NCBI GenBank assembly: GCA_001723855.1
Contig: MCBC01000129.1
Coordinates: 1-5,638 of the forward strand
From: Candidatus Altarchaeales archaeon WOR_SM1_86-2
GTDB lineage: Archaea > Altiarchaeota > Altiarchaeia > IMC4 > MCBC01
Direction of reading: 5' to 3'
DNA: 5,638 bases
Made by a program: the position numbers and the translations under genes. The notes beneath the pieces are model-generated. The model was not told the DNA's origin, searched no databases, and saw only the letters and a list, made by a program, of their open reading frames with translations. Below are positions 1 through 5,638 of this stretch, in pieces. Positions within the stretch are counted from its first letter, which is position 1, and each line of letters opens with the position of its first letter.

Positions 1-894
1 CTTTCAGAAACAAACAGCGTAAGAAAGGTCTTCTGGCGCATGGACGATAAAGTTGAAAACTTACTCTACGGTATCAGGCAGGGAGATGACGCCGTAATTG
101 TCGGCGATATGATTGTGAACATGGAAGGTCCGTATCCTTTGAAAACCGGGAGGAAGACGGGCTTGATTCACAGCTGCACCGACATTGTTGTTATGGGCGG
201 AAAGCCCTTGTTTGCACTAAATTCCATGCAGGTTGACTCAATCAAGGAAGCAGAGGAAGTTGCAAAGGACCTGAAAAAACAAAGCGACGGCTTGGGTGTT
301 CCGATTATCGGCGGGAATACGCAGATGGAAGGAAACCTTGAGCCGTGTATTTCATTCACCGTCTTTGGAAAATTAATTGATAAACCGATTCCTGATTCGG
401 GAGCTGTGGAAGGGGATCGAATACTGATGGTAGGCGAGGTTGTTGAAGGCGAAATCGGCGAGCGGATTTACAGGGTTAATGTACGGTACAAAACCTTCTT
501 TGAGATGCTTGAAAATAAAATTAACGCCGCAAAGGACGCATCCAGGGGAGGGTGGTTTGGAAATCTTGCAGAGATGCTCATAAAGGCAAAATGCGGCTGC
601 ACGCTCACCGGAATCCCGTATCCTAAAATTTCTCGCTACATGGGGGTATTTCTTGTTTCTGTTCCTGCGCCAGAGGTTGAAAAAATCGTGAAAATCGCTG
701 CAAAACATAAATGTCCTGTTATTAATTTCGGGATTATTACAAAGGAATTGGAAATAAAATTAGGGAATGAAGTAGTTGTGGATTCAAAAAAAATGAAGGA
801 AATGATTAAAAATTTTCCTTACTTGCAAAATCAAAAAATATATGTAATATTTTTATTTCCCTCCCGTTATTTCCCTGCTTATGAACGCTATTAA
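1..894 (+). CDS. AIR synthase / selenophosphate synthetase-related protein (PurM-like), 5' partial
   Basis: This is a PurM-superfamily protein, related to AIR synthase, SelD, HypE and ThiL, which use ATP to activate or phosphorylate small substrates. Its exact substrate is unknown. The reading frame is open from base 1 with no stop before the ATG at 40, and no ribosome site precedes that ATG, so the true start is probably outside the window. Counting from the ATG at 40, visible motifs are GDDAVIV (15-21, the N-terminal metal/ATP region), CTDIVVMGGKP (46-56, the conserved segment after the first strand), GVPIIGGNTQM (86-96), and KDASRGG (165-171, the D-x-S/T-x-GG turn of the C-terminal PurM domain). 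It most resembles the archaeal selenophosphate-synthetase-related group; the SelD catalytic Cys region would lie upstream and cannot be judged. Recognisable family sequence ends near FPY (259-261). The last 23 residues are aromatic-rich and overlap the convergent nuclease gene, so they may be a replaced or read-through tail. Family call is good, function is open. Confidence 0.8.
   Translation, partial: LSETNSVRKVFWRMDDKVENLLYGIRQGDDAVIVGDMIVNMEGPYPLKTGRKTGLIHSCTDIVVMGGKPLFALNSMQVDSIKEAEEVAKDLKKQSDGLGVPIIGGNTQMEGNLEPCISFTVFGKLIDKPIPDSGAVEGDRILMVGEVVEGEIGERIYRVNVRYKTFFEMLENKINAAKDASRGGWFGNLAEMLIKAKCGCTLTGIPYPKISRYMGVFLVSVPAPEVEKIVKIAAKHKCPVINFGIITKELEIKLGNEVVVDSKKMKEMIKNFPYLQNQKIYVIFLFPSRYFPAYERY
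786..793 (-). terminator. U8 tract, candidate archaeal terminator of the leftward module
   Basis: Eight A residues on the + strand become U8 in the leftward transcript, starting 12 bases after the nuclease stop codon at 806. Archaeal transcription often ends at uninterrupted U runs without a hairpin. It lies inside the coding region of the convergent PurM-like gene, where the same tract encodes lysines, so it could also be coincidental. Confidence 0.4.
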
Positions 895-1507
895 AAAGCA
901 GAGAGTAATCAATAAAGTTATCTTCACAAAATGGGGATGTCTCATTCGTTTCGTCTTTTCGTTTTTTTAATGCTTTTTCAACTGCCAATATTGCTTTTTT
1001 GATCGGTTCTGATAAAACATAGCCTGCCATAATCCCATGGCTGTGCCCCCAACTATATTTTTCATTTACGAAGTCCATCACACCTTCTTCTACATATGGG
1101 CCCCCGAGTCTTTTTACTCTACCAAAAAGAAGTTTAGCCTCTACTGCCAAGTAACCATTAGGAGAATAATTATTCCAAGTAAATCTAATGTCTATTTGAG
1201 AATATTCAATATTTTTGCAAGAATGAATAAGATTTGGGGTAAGGATGTCTGCACGAATATTATATCTCTCTTGCTCTTTTTGCATTTCCTCCACCAATTT
1301 TATTGAGATTGTATTCTCAATGGTTTTACGGTCCTTAGTTTTTTGCAACTCACATATCTGTTTAACGACATTTTTTTGCTTCAGACGATATGTACCCTTG
1401 ATTAATAAATTCAAAGCCGCCCTTAAATATTTTGGTTTTATCTTAAAGGATGGTACTCCGGTAAATGATGGTGCTCCCAAATAACCTGACTGATTAGGAT
1501 GTTCCAT
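806..1507 (-). CDS. PD-(D/E)XK restriction endonuclease-like protein, partner of the upstream DNA methyltransferase
   Basis: This 233-residue protein is probably the cleaving subunit of a restriction-modification-like pair. A D106...E123-A-K125 arrangement (IDIRF, then LAVEAKLLF) fits the PD-(D/E)XK nuclease core: an acidic residue on one strand, then E-x-K on the next. It is followed by YVEEGVMDFV (138-147) and GIMAGYVL (158-165). From memory this pattern (E-x-K-x-L, then YV-EG-x-x-FV, then GxMxGYV) recurs in uncharacterised nuclease-like proteins of defence loci; no search was run. Residues 45-85 are charged and helical. The start at 1507 is preferred over the in-frame ATG at 1546 because GGGGGGTG stands three bases before it and the longer form would overlap the methyltransferase gene by 53 bp instead of 14. 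Translation is probably coupled to that gene. The 3' end overlaps the tail of the PurM-like gene on the other strand by 89 bp. There is no signal peptide or membrane segment, so it is cytoplasmic. The gene is near certain; nuclease activity is inferred. Confidence 0.75.
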   Translation of the reverse strand: MEHPNQSGYLGAPSFTGVPSFKIKPKYLRAALNLLIKGTYRLKQKNVVKQICELQKTKDRKTIENTISIKLVEEMQKEQERYNIRADILTPNLIHSCKNIEYSQIDIRFTWNNYSPNGYLAVEAKLLFGRVKRLGGPYVEEGVMDFVNEKYSWGHSHGIMAGYVLSEPIKKAILAVEKALKKRKDETNETSPFCEDNFIDYSLLFNSVHKQGNNGREIKILHIFFDFASKENF

Positions 1508-4500
1508 TTTCACCCCCCATGTGATCTCTAATAATTTCATCGGCATCGTTCAACGCTGCTGATTCTGACCAGAATCGTTCTTCTGACGGTTTTATCATAT
1601 ACAACCTTTCTCCTTCGTACACCCTGAGATGTGCCAACGCATATATTTTTCCTACAATCTCTTTTTTCATATTTTGTGACAAATCACTTAAAGCAGCATC
1701 TATTCCCTCAACTTTTTTTGGTTCATTTACGCGTGTTGTTGTTCTGGATGTTTGTTTGAACTCAACCACAGTTAAAGGAGAATCTTCCCCTACTTCATAT
1801 AATTGATAAATCAATTTTTTACCATCTAACGCCATCATACCATTTAATTGTTTGCACAATCTGTTTGCGTATTTTTCTAATTTGTCAAGTGTAGGATATT
1901 TTGTACTTCTAAGTGGTGCATTTTTTTTCTTTCTATTTAGAAAGTGATCTATTGTATAATTAATTGTATCATTAATAACAATTCTCTCATTCTTGTTTAA
2001 TCCATACAAATCACAAACAGATTTGAATAAAGCATTTTCCAGATTCTCGATTTCTGATGAAGGGGCTGATCCCCATGTTTCACATAGCTTATTTTCAATA
2101 GCAATTACTTCATTCCATCTATCATCCTCTAAATCAAGGAGGGATTCAGGTAATGGGATATTGAGCCAATCCTTTTGTTCAATCATTCTGTAATGCCAGC
2201 CAAAACTATCCCCTAATAAAAATGCAAAATATAACCCAAGTTTAGTGTTAAGAATTGCATTGATTCTATGGGCGATCCATTCTTCTTTGTTATAAAAAGA
2301 TACTCCAACAAACATATTTGAAAATATTGTATCATTTGGAGTAAAACCAGATATTGTTTCATTTTCTTTTAAACTTCTTCGGAAGATTAATAAAGGTCCT
2401 CTAAACAATTCAAGGTTTCTTTTTCGACCCAATTCTTTATAAGAAAAAGGTGGCAAAATTTTAGAATCTATGAAATATTTAAATTCGTTATTTTCCTCAA
2501 GATTAGGAAGTGAAAAATATTCGGAGAAATCACCCTCATTATACTTTGATCCACGATCATATCCTTTACTGTATTGATTTTTAGGAATTTCTATCTTATT
2601 TAGAACGGTTTTTAATGTAAATTTATAGCATTTTTGAATTAGTTCAAAATCCCTTTGTGTTCCTCTAAACGCTATCTTCCAAAGATGCGGGTTTTCTATT
2701 AAAAGATTATTGGATATTGTTTGAATATCCGGTGGATGTATAATTATATTTTCCCTGCGTTTTATCCCAGAATACCATTTGGGGCAGATATAAGTGATAC
2801 ATGAATTTGTTTTTGGGGTTTGTGGTTTATATATAATTATGCTTGCGGGCATTCCAGGGCTCCCTGCCCCTCCTTTTTTATCCCCAAACAATATTTTTGA
2901 GTCGGAAAGATCAGAAAGATTAAAGACCAACTCCACTGAATTTTCCTTTAAAAATGAATTTAACCAAAAATTACCTGCTGCTTTTTCCTGTTGATAGAAA
3001 ATTCTGCTTGAGATAATAAATGCAATTTTAGTGTCTGGTCTGGCAAAATCCTTTACACGAATCATAATTGCTTGATCCGGGTGATTTCTATAGATGTTCT
3101 TTTCATTGCAATATTCAAGTATCCACTGCCTGCCAGATTCATGATCTTCTGGATCTCGTGGTGCAGTATTTTCTCGTAATTTCGTCCATGGAAGGTTCCC
3201 TACAATAAGGTCAAATTTAGTACTTTTAAATGGTTCATTTTCATTGAATACATGTTCAGGATTGCATATATCCTGCTTATAAAGTGTTGGGGGATAATTC
3301 TCATTCCATTTTTCAGGATTATAAATCAGTTTCGGAAATTTAAAATCATCCTTACATTCAACAACTTCACTAAGTTCCAATAATGCTAAGTACAAACTGA
3401 ACGCAGTAACTTCAACTGCTCCCGGTTCAACATCCACCCCATATATCTGGTTTAATAATATTTCGCGAATTTCTTCACGATTCAAATCCCTGCCCGATTC
3501 AATTTTCTTTTTCCATACAATTCTACGGAAAGCATCTACGAGAAAAACTCCCGAACCGCAGGCAGGGTCAAGAATACGTGCATCATCTGATAAGTCCGGC
3601 ATTGCTAAAGATTGGACTAATTCCACAAGATGAAGTTTTGTATAATGGATACTCTTTGCCCTCGCATCTGTCGGATCATTTGAGTGGGCGAACATCTCAT
3701 AAATACTGCTTATTAACTCAATTGGGATTATCTCAAAATTATATGGCCATAACCGGGTATCATGACCTTTTTTTATTTTACCGCGTTTATCAAATTTGAT
3801 GCTGCTCATAATTGCCCCCTCAAAAAATAAGCGAACAAGTTTCAAATGAGTATCTTCTTTAACTATATTTTCCTCGTTATCGTATATTGGAAATAAATCA
3901 CCATTAAATGTTTTTCGCAACCAACGGAAAAAGTTATATATTTGTTCTTTATTTTTTAACAATTCTTTAATATCCTCGCAACCAAAGTTTTTCAAAACTT
4001 CTGGAGTGATTATTTTACTGTCTCTACGGTCCCACAGATATGCCATAAAAATACACCTTCCAAGGATTGCGTGGGCTATATGTACCGGAAGACCTACGTT
4101 ATCGCGGGTTAAAACCTTCTCTGTATCCCATAAATCATCCAATAATGATTTTTCAACTCTCTGGTTAGGATCAAGGGTTTTTCCGATTCCATCTTTCCAA
4201 AATTTACCCGTATCAAACAATTCCCTCTTAAATTCTTCAGCACCTTTAAGTCCTTCGGAAGTTATTTTTAAAATTTTTAAGATATGAGTGTCCTCATCTG
4301 GTCTGGCAAAAGCATCGCATATCTGGACTTTTGTGGGACTAATTAACCAAAGCAGTGGGGCAATACCTGCATTCCAAACATCTTTCCTGATTTGTTTTAT
4401 TTCTTGTATGTCTTGTTCATCATTAAGTATTTTGAAATATATGCAGGGATGTCCCGGTCTTCCATCAAGAGTCGCGGGAGTTTCATAAACCAAATCAATT

Positions 4501-4703
4501 TTAGTTCTCTCTGGGATTTCATCTGAAATAAGTTTATGGCGAAGGGCAATTCTATAGTTCTTTTCTGCTTTATCTGAATCAATAAGTCCCTCTACAGGTT
4601 CTCCATCCGTCAGAAAACCTGCTGACTCTAATGTAATCCTGAGCGGGTCTTTATGTATGGCATCTTTGCCTGGTACCTTATTCTGTTTTGTTTTTTTGTT
4701 CAT
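1494..4703 (-). CDS. Large N6-adenine DNA methyltransferase, type IIG/Eco57I-like, with target-recognition region
   Basis: This 1069-residue protein should transfer a methyl group from S-adenosylmethionine to adenine N6 in a specific DNA site. Domains in order: an N-terminal alpha/beta region (about 45-135) with KIDLVY, PCIYFK and WNAGIAPLLWLISP; a helical region (about 185-345) with AHAILGRCIFMAYLWDR (210-226) and IPIELISSIYEMF (326-338); then the catalytic core. SIHYTKLHLVELV (351-363) precedes motif I DPACGSG (379-385), which binds SAM. YGVDVEPGAVEVTAFSL (421-437) holds the motif II acid region, and motif IV is NLPW (503-506) where DPPY or NPPW is usual. Residues about 680-850, including FRGPLLIFRR (767-776), look like the target-recognition region. 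A distinct C-terminal domain (about 935-1065) ends in ALNDADEIIRDHM. It lies 149 bp downstream of the RHH gene and overlaps the nuclease gene by 14 bp. The ATG at 4703 lacks a Shine-Dalgarno site. Length and layout fit type IIG or BREX-PglX-like enzymes better than HsdM (about 500 residues). No BREX partner genes are present, and no intact nuclease motif is visible in the protein. Confidence 0.93.
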   Translation of the reverse strand: MNKKTKQNKVPGKDAIHKDPLRITLESAGFLTDGEPVEGLIDSDKAEKNYRIALRHKLISDEIPERTKIDLVYETPATLDGRPGHPCIYFKILNDEQDIQEIKQIRKDVWNAGIAPLLWLISPTKVQICDAFARPDEDTHILKILKITSEGLKGAEEFKRELFDTGKFWKDGIGKTLDPNQRVEKSLLDDLWDTEKVLTRDNVGLPVHIAHAILGRCIFMAYLWDRRDSKIITPEVLKNFGCEDIKELLKNKEQIYNFFRWLRKTFNGDLFPIYDNEENIVKEDTHLKLVRLFFEGAIMSSIKFDKRGKIKKGHDTRLWPYNFEIIPIELISSIYEMFAHSNDPTDARAKSIHYTKLHLVELVQSLAMPDLSDDARILDPACGSGVFLVDAFRRIVWKKKIESGRDLNREEIREILLNQIYGVDVEPGAVEVTAFSLYLALLELSEVVECKDDFKFPKLIYNPEKWNENYPPTLYKQDICNPEHVFNENEPFKSTKFDLIVGNLPWTKLRENTAPRDPEDHESGRQWILEYCNEKNIYRNHPDQAIMIRVKDFARPDTKIAFIISSRIFYQQEKAAGNFWLNSFLKENSVELVFNLSDLSDSKILFGDKKGGAGSPGMPASIIIYKPQTPKTNSCITYICPKWYSGIKRRENIIIHPPDIQTISNNLLIENPHLWKIAFRGTQRDFELIQKCYKFTLKTVLNKIEIPKNQYSKGYDRGSKYNEGDFSEYFSLPNLEENNEFKYFIDSKILPPFSYKELGRKRNLELFRGPLLIFRRSLKENETISGFTPNDTIFSNMFVGVSFYNKEEWIAHRINAILNTKLGLYFAFLLGDSFGWHYRMIEQKDWLNIPLPESLLDLEDDRWNEVIAIENKLCETWGSAPSSEIENLENALFKSVCDLYGLNKNERIVINDTINYTIDHFLNRKKKNAPLRSTKYPTLDKLEKYANRLCKQLNGMMALDGKKLIYQLYEVGEDSPLTVVEFKQTSRTTTRVNEPKKVEGIDAALSDLSQNMKKEIVGKIYALAHLRVYEGERLYMIKPSEERFWSESAALNDADEIIRDHMGGENGTS
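1510..1518 (-). promoter_or_regulatory. Shine-Dalgarno site of the nuclease-like gene, inside the methyltransferase gene
   Basis: On the minus strand this reads GGGGGGTGA and ends two bases before the ATG at 1507. It can pair with the UCACCUCC end of archaeal 16S rRNA with one G-U pair. It lies within the last codons of the methyltransferase gene, fixes the nuclease start, and supports translational coupling. The other genes with visible starts in the window have no such site. Confidence 0.75.
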
Positions 4704-4756
4704 TTACAAATTAAAATATTTACTATTGGACTCTTAAATTAATTCGATTTTTTTAG

Positions 4757-4762
4757 TTTATA
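4757..4762 (-). promoter_or_regulatory. Possible TATA box of the methyltransferase gene
   Basis: TATAAA on the minus strand, about 54 bases before the ATG at 4703, would give a leader of about 30 bases. TTAATTTAA nearer the gene (about 4735-4743) is an alternative that would give a nearly leaderless transcript. The 149-bp gap is very AT-rich, so neither site is firm; the gene could also be read through from the RHH promoter. No TGTATA palindrome occurs in this gap. Confidence 0.22.
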
Positions 4763-4852
4763 TGATGATTATATTTTGATTTATCGTTGTTGTCTGTAAT
4801 AAATAAGTTTTTAGTTATATTAATTTAATCTTGCTTGAACATACAATTCAAT

Positions 4853-5050
4853 TTATTTTTTAAATACCCCAGCATCTTTTGCTTTTTGAATATCAATCCC
4901 CATGATATTAAGTTCATTTTTATTGACTTCCATCCATGTTTTAAGTATGTAATTTACGACATCCGACTTTGACTTGCCTTTAATGCCAACTAATTGCCCT
5001 ACAACATATTCCGTGTAACCGTCCGTATAAACCGAAATCGCCTTATTCAT
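4853..5050 (-). CDS. Small ribbon-helix-helix (CopG/Arc-like) DNA-binding protein
   Basis: This 65-residue protein has the layout of an RHH transcription factor. A short beta strand (KAISVYTD, 3-10) is followed by helix A (about 11-22), a Gly/Lys/Ser turn (GIKGKSKSD, 22-30) and helix B (SDVVNYILKTWMEV, 29-42), then a charged tail ending in lysines. RHH proteins dimerise through the strand, which enters the DNA major groove, and they usually bind inverted repeats. The start codon is followed directly upstream by a TATA-like box inside a cluster of TGTATA palindromes, as expected for autorepression. No Shine-Dalgarno sequence is seen, so a short or leaderless transcript is likely. The methyltransferase gene follows 149 bp downstream on the same strand, suggesting a regulator of the module. 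An orphan antitoxin is possible, but no toxin-sized gene lies beside it. The fold call rests on pattern only; no family name is certain. Confidence 0.7.
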   Translation of the reverse strand: MNKAISVYTDGYTEYVVGQLVGIKGKSKSDVVNYILKTWMEVNKNELNIMGIDIQKAKDAGVFKK

Positions 5051-5058
5051 CTTTAATG

Positions 5059-5117
5059 TGTATAAACATTATTTATACATTTTTTAAAATGTATATAAAC
5101 AGCATATATACTGTATA
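5059..5117. promoter_or_regulatory. Cluster of TGTATA palindromes, candidate RHH operator array
   Basis: Three dyads stand in a row just upstream of the RHH start at 5050. TGTATAAA-N5-TTTATACA at 5059-5079 has perfect 8-bp arms. TATACATTTT-TT-AAAATGTATA at 5074-5095 has perfect 10-bp arms and shares a half-site with the first. TATAC-T-GTATA at 5107-5117 has perfect 5-bp arms. Half-sites of TGTA/TACA type are typical RHH targets. The cluster covers the likely TATA box and start point of the RHH gene, which fits autorepression. The AT-rich context raises the chance of accidental symmetry, but 8- and 10-bp perfect arms side by side are unlikely by chance. Confidence 0.6.
5092..5099 (-). promoter_or_regulatory. 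TATA-like box of the RHH gene
   Basis: The minus strand reads TTTATATA, matching the archaeal TATA consensus. Its centre is about 45 bases before the ATG at 5050, so transcription would start near 5069 with a leader of about 18 bases. It sits inside the palindrome cluster, so a bound repressor would block TBP. Confidence 0.45.
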
Positions 5118-5351
5118 ATATATTGGGGATTTAAAGTTAATAAATATATTAGTTTCAACCGGAATGCATCTCTATCAAATTTTAAATAAGATTATTTTTT
5201 GAATCCCCGAGTTTATCGTAACCGGATTGGTCCGGGTGCATAAATAATTTTTGATTGTATTATTGACAATCATTGAGTATGTATGAAATTTAAGTGATAA
5301 AATTTAATTTTTAATTATAACTCAAGTTTTTTATTTTTTAATAATCAAAAA
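5118..5351. other. Divergent intergenic region with several short inverted repeats, no gene seen
   Basis: No plausible coding frame is seen here. The region holds GGGGATT (5125-5131) mirrored by AATCCCC (5202-5208), a hairpin CCGGA-TTGG-TCCGG (5222-5235), a dyad TGATTGT-N7-ACAATCA (5252-5272), and AACCGGA twice (5157-5163 and 5220-5226), each followed by TGCAT. The GC-containing pieces stand out from very AT-rich surroundings. They could be binding sites or leader structures for the MoxR-family gene; nothing shows which. Confidence 0.4.
5308..5320 (+). promoter_or_regulatory. Possible TATA element of the MoxR-family gene
   Basis: An AT-only stretch, TTTTTAATTATAA, is centred about 38 bases before the ATG at 5352. 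A start near 5340 would give a leader of about 10 bases, in line with the absence of a Shine-Dalgarno site. The surrounding sequence is nearly all A and T, so the assignment is weak. Confidence 0.28.
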
Positions 5352-5638
5352 ATGGATGAAGAAATACAACAACTAAACTCTCTGGCCGAGGAGAACAGCG
5401 AGAAACTAAATCTCGTTTTAAATGAAATTAAAAAAGTTATTGTCGGGCAGGATGATGTTCTTAAAAAATTATTGATTTCATTGATTTCGGACGGGCATGT
5501 TCTTCTTGAGGGTGTTCCGGGACTTGCAAAAACGCTTATGATAAAAACATTATCAGAGACACTGAATTTAAGTTTCTGCAGGATTCAATTTACTCCGGAT
5601 TTACTGCCCGCGGACATCGTGGGAACAAAAATCTACGA
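5352..5638 (+). CDS. MoxR-family AAA+ ATPase, 3' partial
   Basis: The first 95 codons of a MoxR-type AAA+ ATPase run off the right edge. MoxR proteins are hexameric ATPases that act as chaperones for metal insertion or complex assembly, often with a von Willebrand factor A-domain partner encoded next door. Visible are an N-terminal helix (about 1-28), [16 protein letters not shown] (29-44, the usual I-V-G-Q entry to the AAA+ domain), Walker A GVPGLAKT (54-61, the MoxR form of GxxGxGKT), and [15 protein letters not shown] (77-91), which is almost diagnostic of the family. Walker B and the sensors lie outside. The ATG at 5352 sits at the normal family start; there is no Shine-Dalgarno site, only an A-run, so translation may be leaderless. 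It is divergent from the RHH gene and is probably unrelated to the restriction-like module, although MoxR/VWA pairs also occur in some defence loci. Its downstream partner would decide this. Confidence 0.96.
   Translation, partial: MDEEIQQLNSLAEENSEKLNLVLNEIKKVIVGQDDVLKKLLISLISDGHVLLEGVPGLAKTLMIKTLSETLNLSFCRIQFTPDLLPADIVGTKIY

Noticed and set aside
373..708. Minus-strand open frame of 111 codons opposite the PurM-like gene
   Set aside because: It lies opposite well-conserved PurM motifs and has no recognisable family sequence.
1037..1484. Plus-strand open frames of 89 and 79 codons opposite the nuclease-like gene
   Set aside because: They are antisense to a gene with clear motifs, rich in Phe/Ile/Ser as expected of shadows, and have no ribosome site or recognisable domain.
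1508..1546. Longer start for the nuclease-like gene at the ATG at 1546
   Set aside because: It lacks a ribosome site and extends the overlap with the methyltransferase, while GGGGGGTG stands directly before the ATG at 1507.
4397..4582. Minus-strand open frame of 61 codons inside the methyltransferase gene
   Set aside because: It is a different frame of the same strand within a continuous, well-supported reading frame.
806..4703. Assignment to a type I restriction system or BREX
   Set aside because: The methyltransferase is about twice HsdM length, no HsdS or HsdR/helicase is present, and none of the BREX partners (BrxA, BrxB, BrxC, PglZ, BrxL) is in the window.
4853..5050. RHH protein as the antitoxin of a toxin-antitoxin pair
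   Set aside because: No small toxin gene lies upstream or downstream; the next same-strand gene is the methyltransferase 149 bp away. Not excluded as an orphan.
5059..5120. TGTATA repeats as a CRISPR array or replication iterons
   Set aside because: The repeats are short, alternate in orientation, lack spacers of constant length, and sit on a promoter, so operators explain them better.

Overview
The window looks archaeal, probably from a euryarchaeote related to methanogens or methane-oxidising archaea. The evidence is an AIR synthase/selenophosphate-synthetase-related (PurM-fold) protein of a type common in archaea, AT-rich promoters with TATA-like boxes, genes that lack Shine-Dalgarno sites beside one with a strong GGTGA-type site, and a very small ribbon-helix-helix (RHH) regulator. 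This assignment is inference; there is no rRNA or other firm taxonomic marker.

Layout: (1) Bases 1-894 (+) are the 3' part of a PurM-like gene whose start lies outside the window. (2) Bases 806-5050 (-) hold three genes read leftward: a 65-residue RHH-like protein (5050-4853), a 1069-residue N6-adenine DNA methyltransferase of the large, type IIG-like class (4703-1494), and a 233-residue PD-(D/E)XK nuclease-like protein (1507-806). The last two overlap by 14 bp, and the nuclease ribosome binding site lies inside the methyltransferase gene. (3) Bases 5051-5351 are a divergent AT-rich intergenic region. Next to the RHH gene it carries a dense cluster of TGTATA-type palindromes, probably operators; nearer the other gene it carries several weaker inverted repeats. 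(4) Bases 5352-5638 (+) are the first 95 codons of a MoxR-family AAA+ ATPase that runs off the window.

The three leftward genes form the coherent unit. The methyltransferase would mark host DNA and its nuclease-like partner would cut unmarked DNA, while the RHH protein may repress its own promoter and perhaps limit expression of the module. This is best read as a restriction-modification-like defence module of an unclassified subtype. It converges on the PurM-like gene with an 89-bp tail-to-tail overlap. Base composition also drops near base 720, which is compatible with the module having arrived next to, or into the end of, an older chromosomal gene. No CRISPR array, tRNA, rRNA or insertion sequence was seen.
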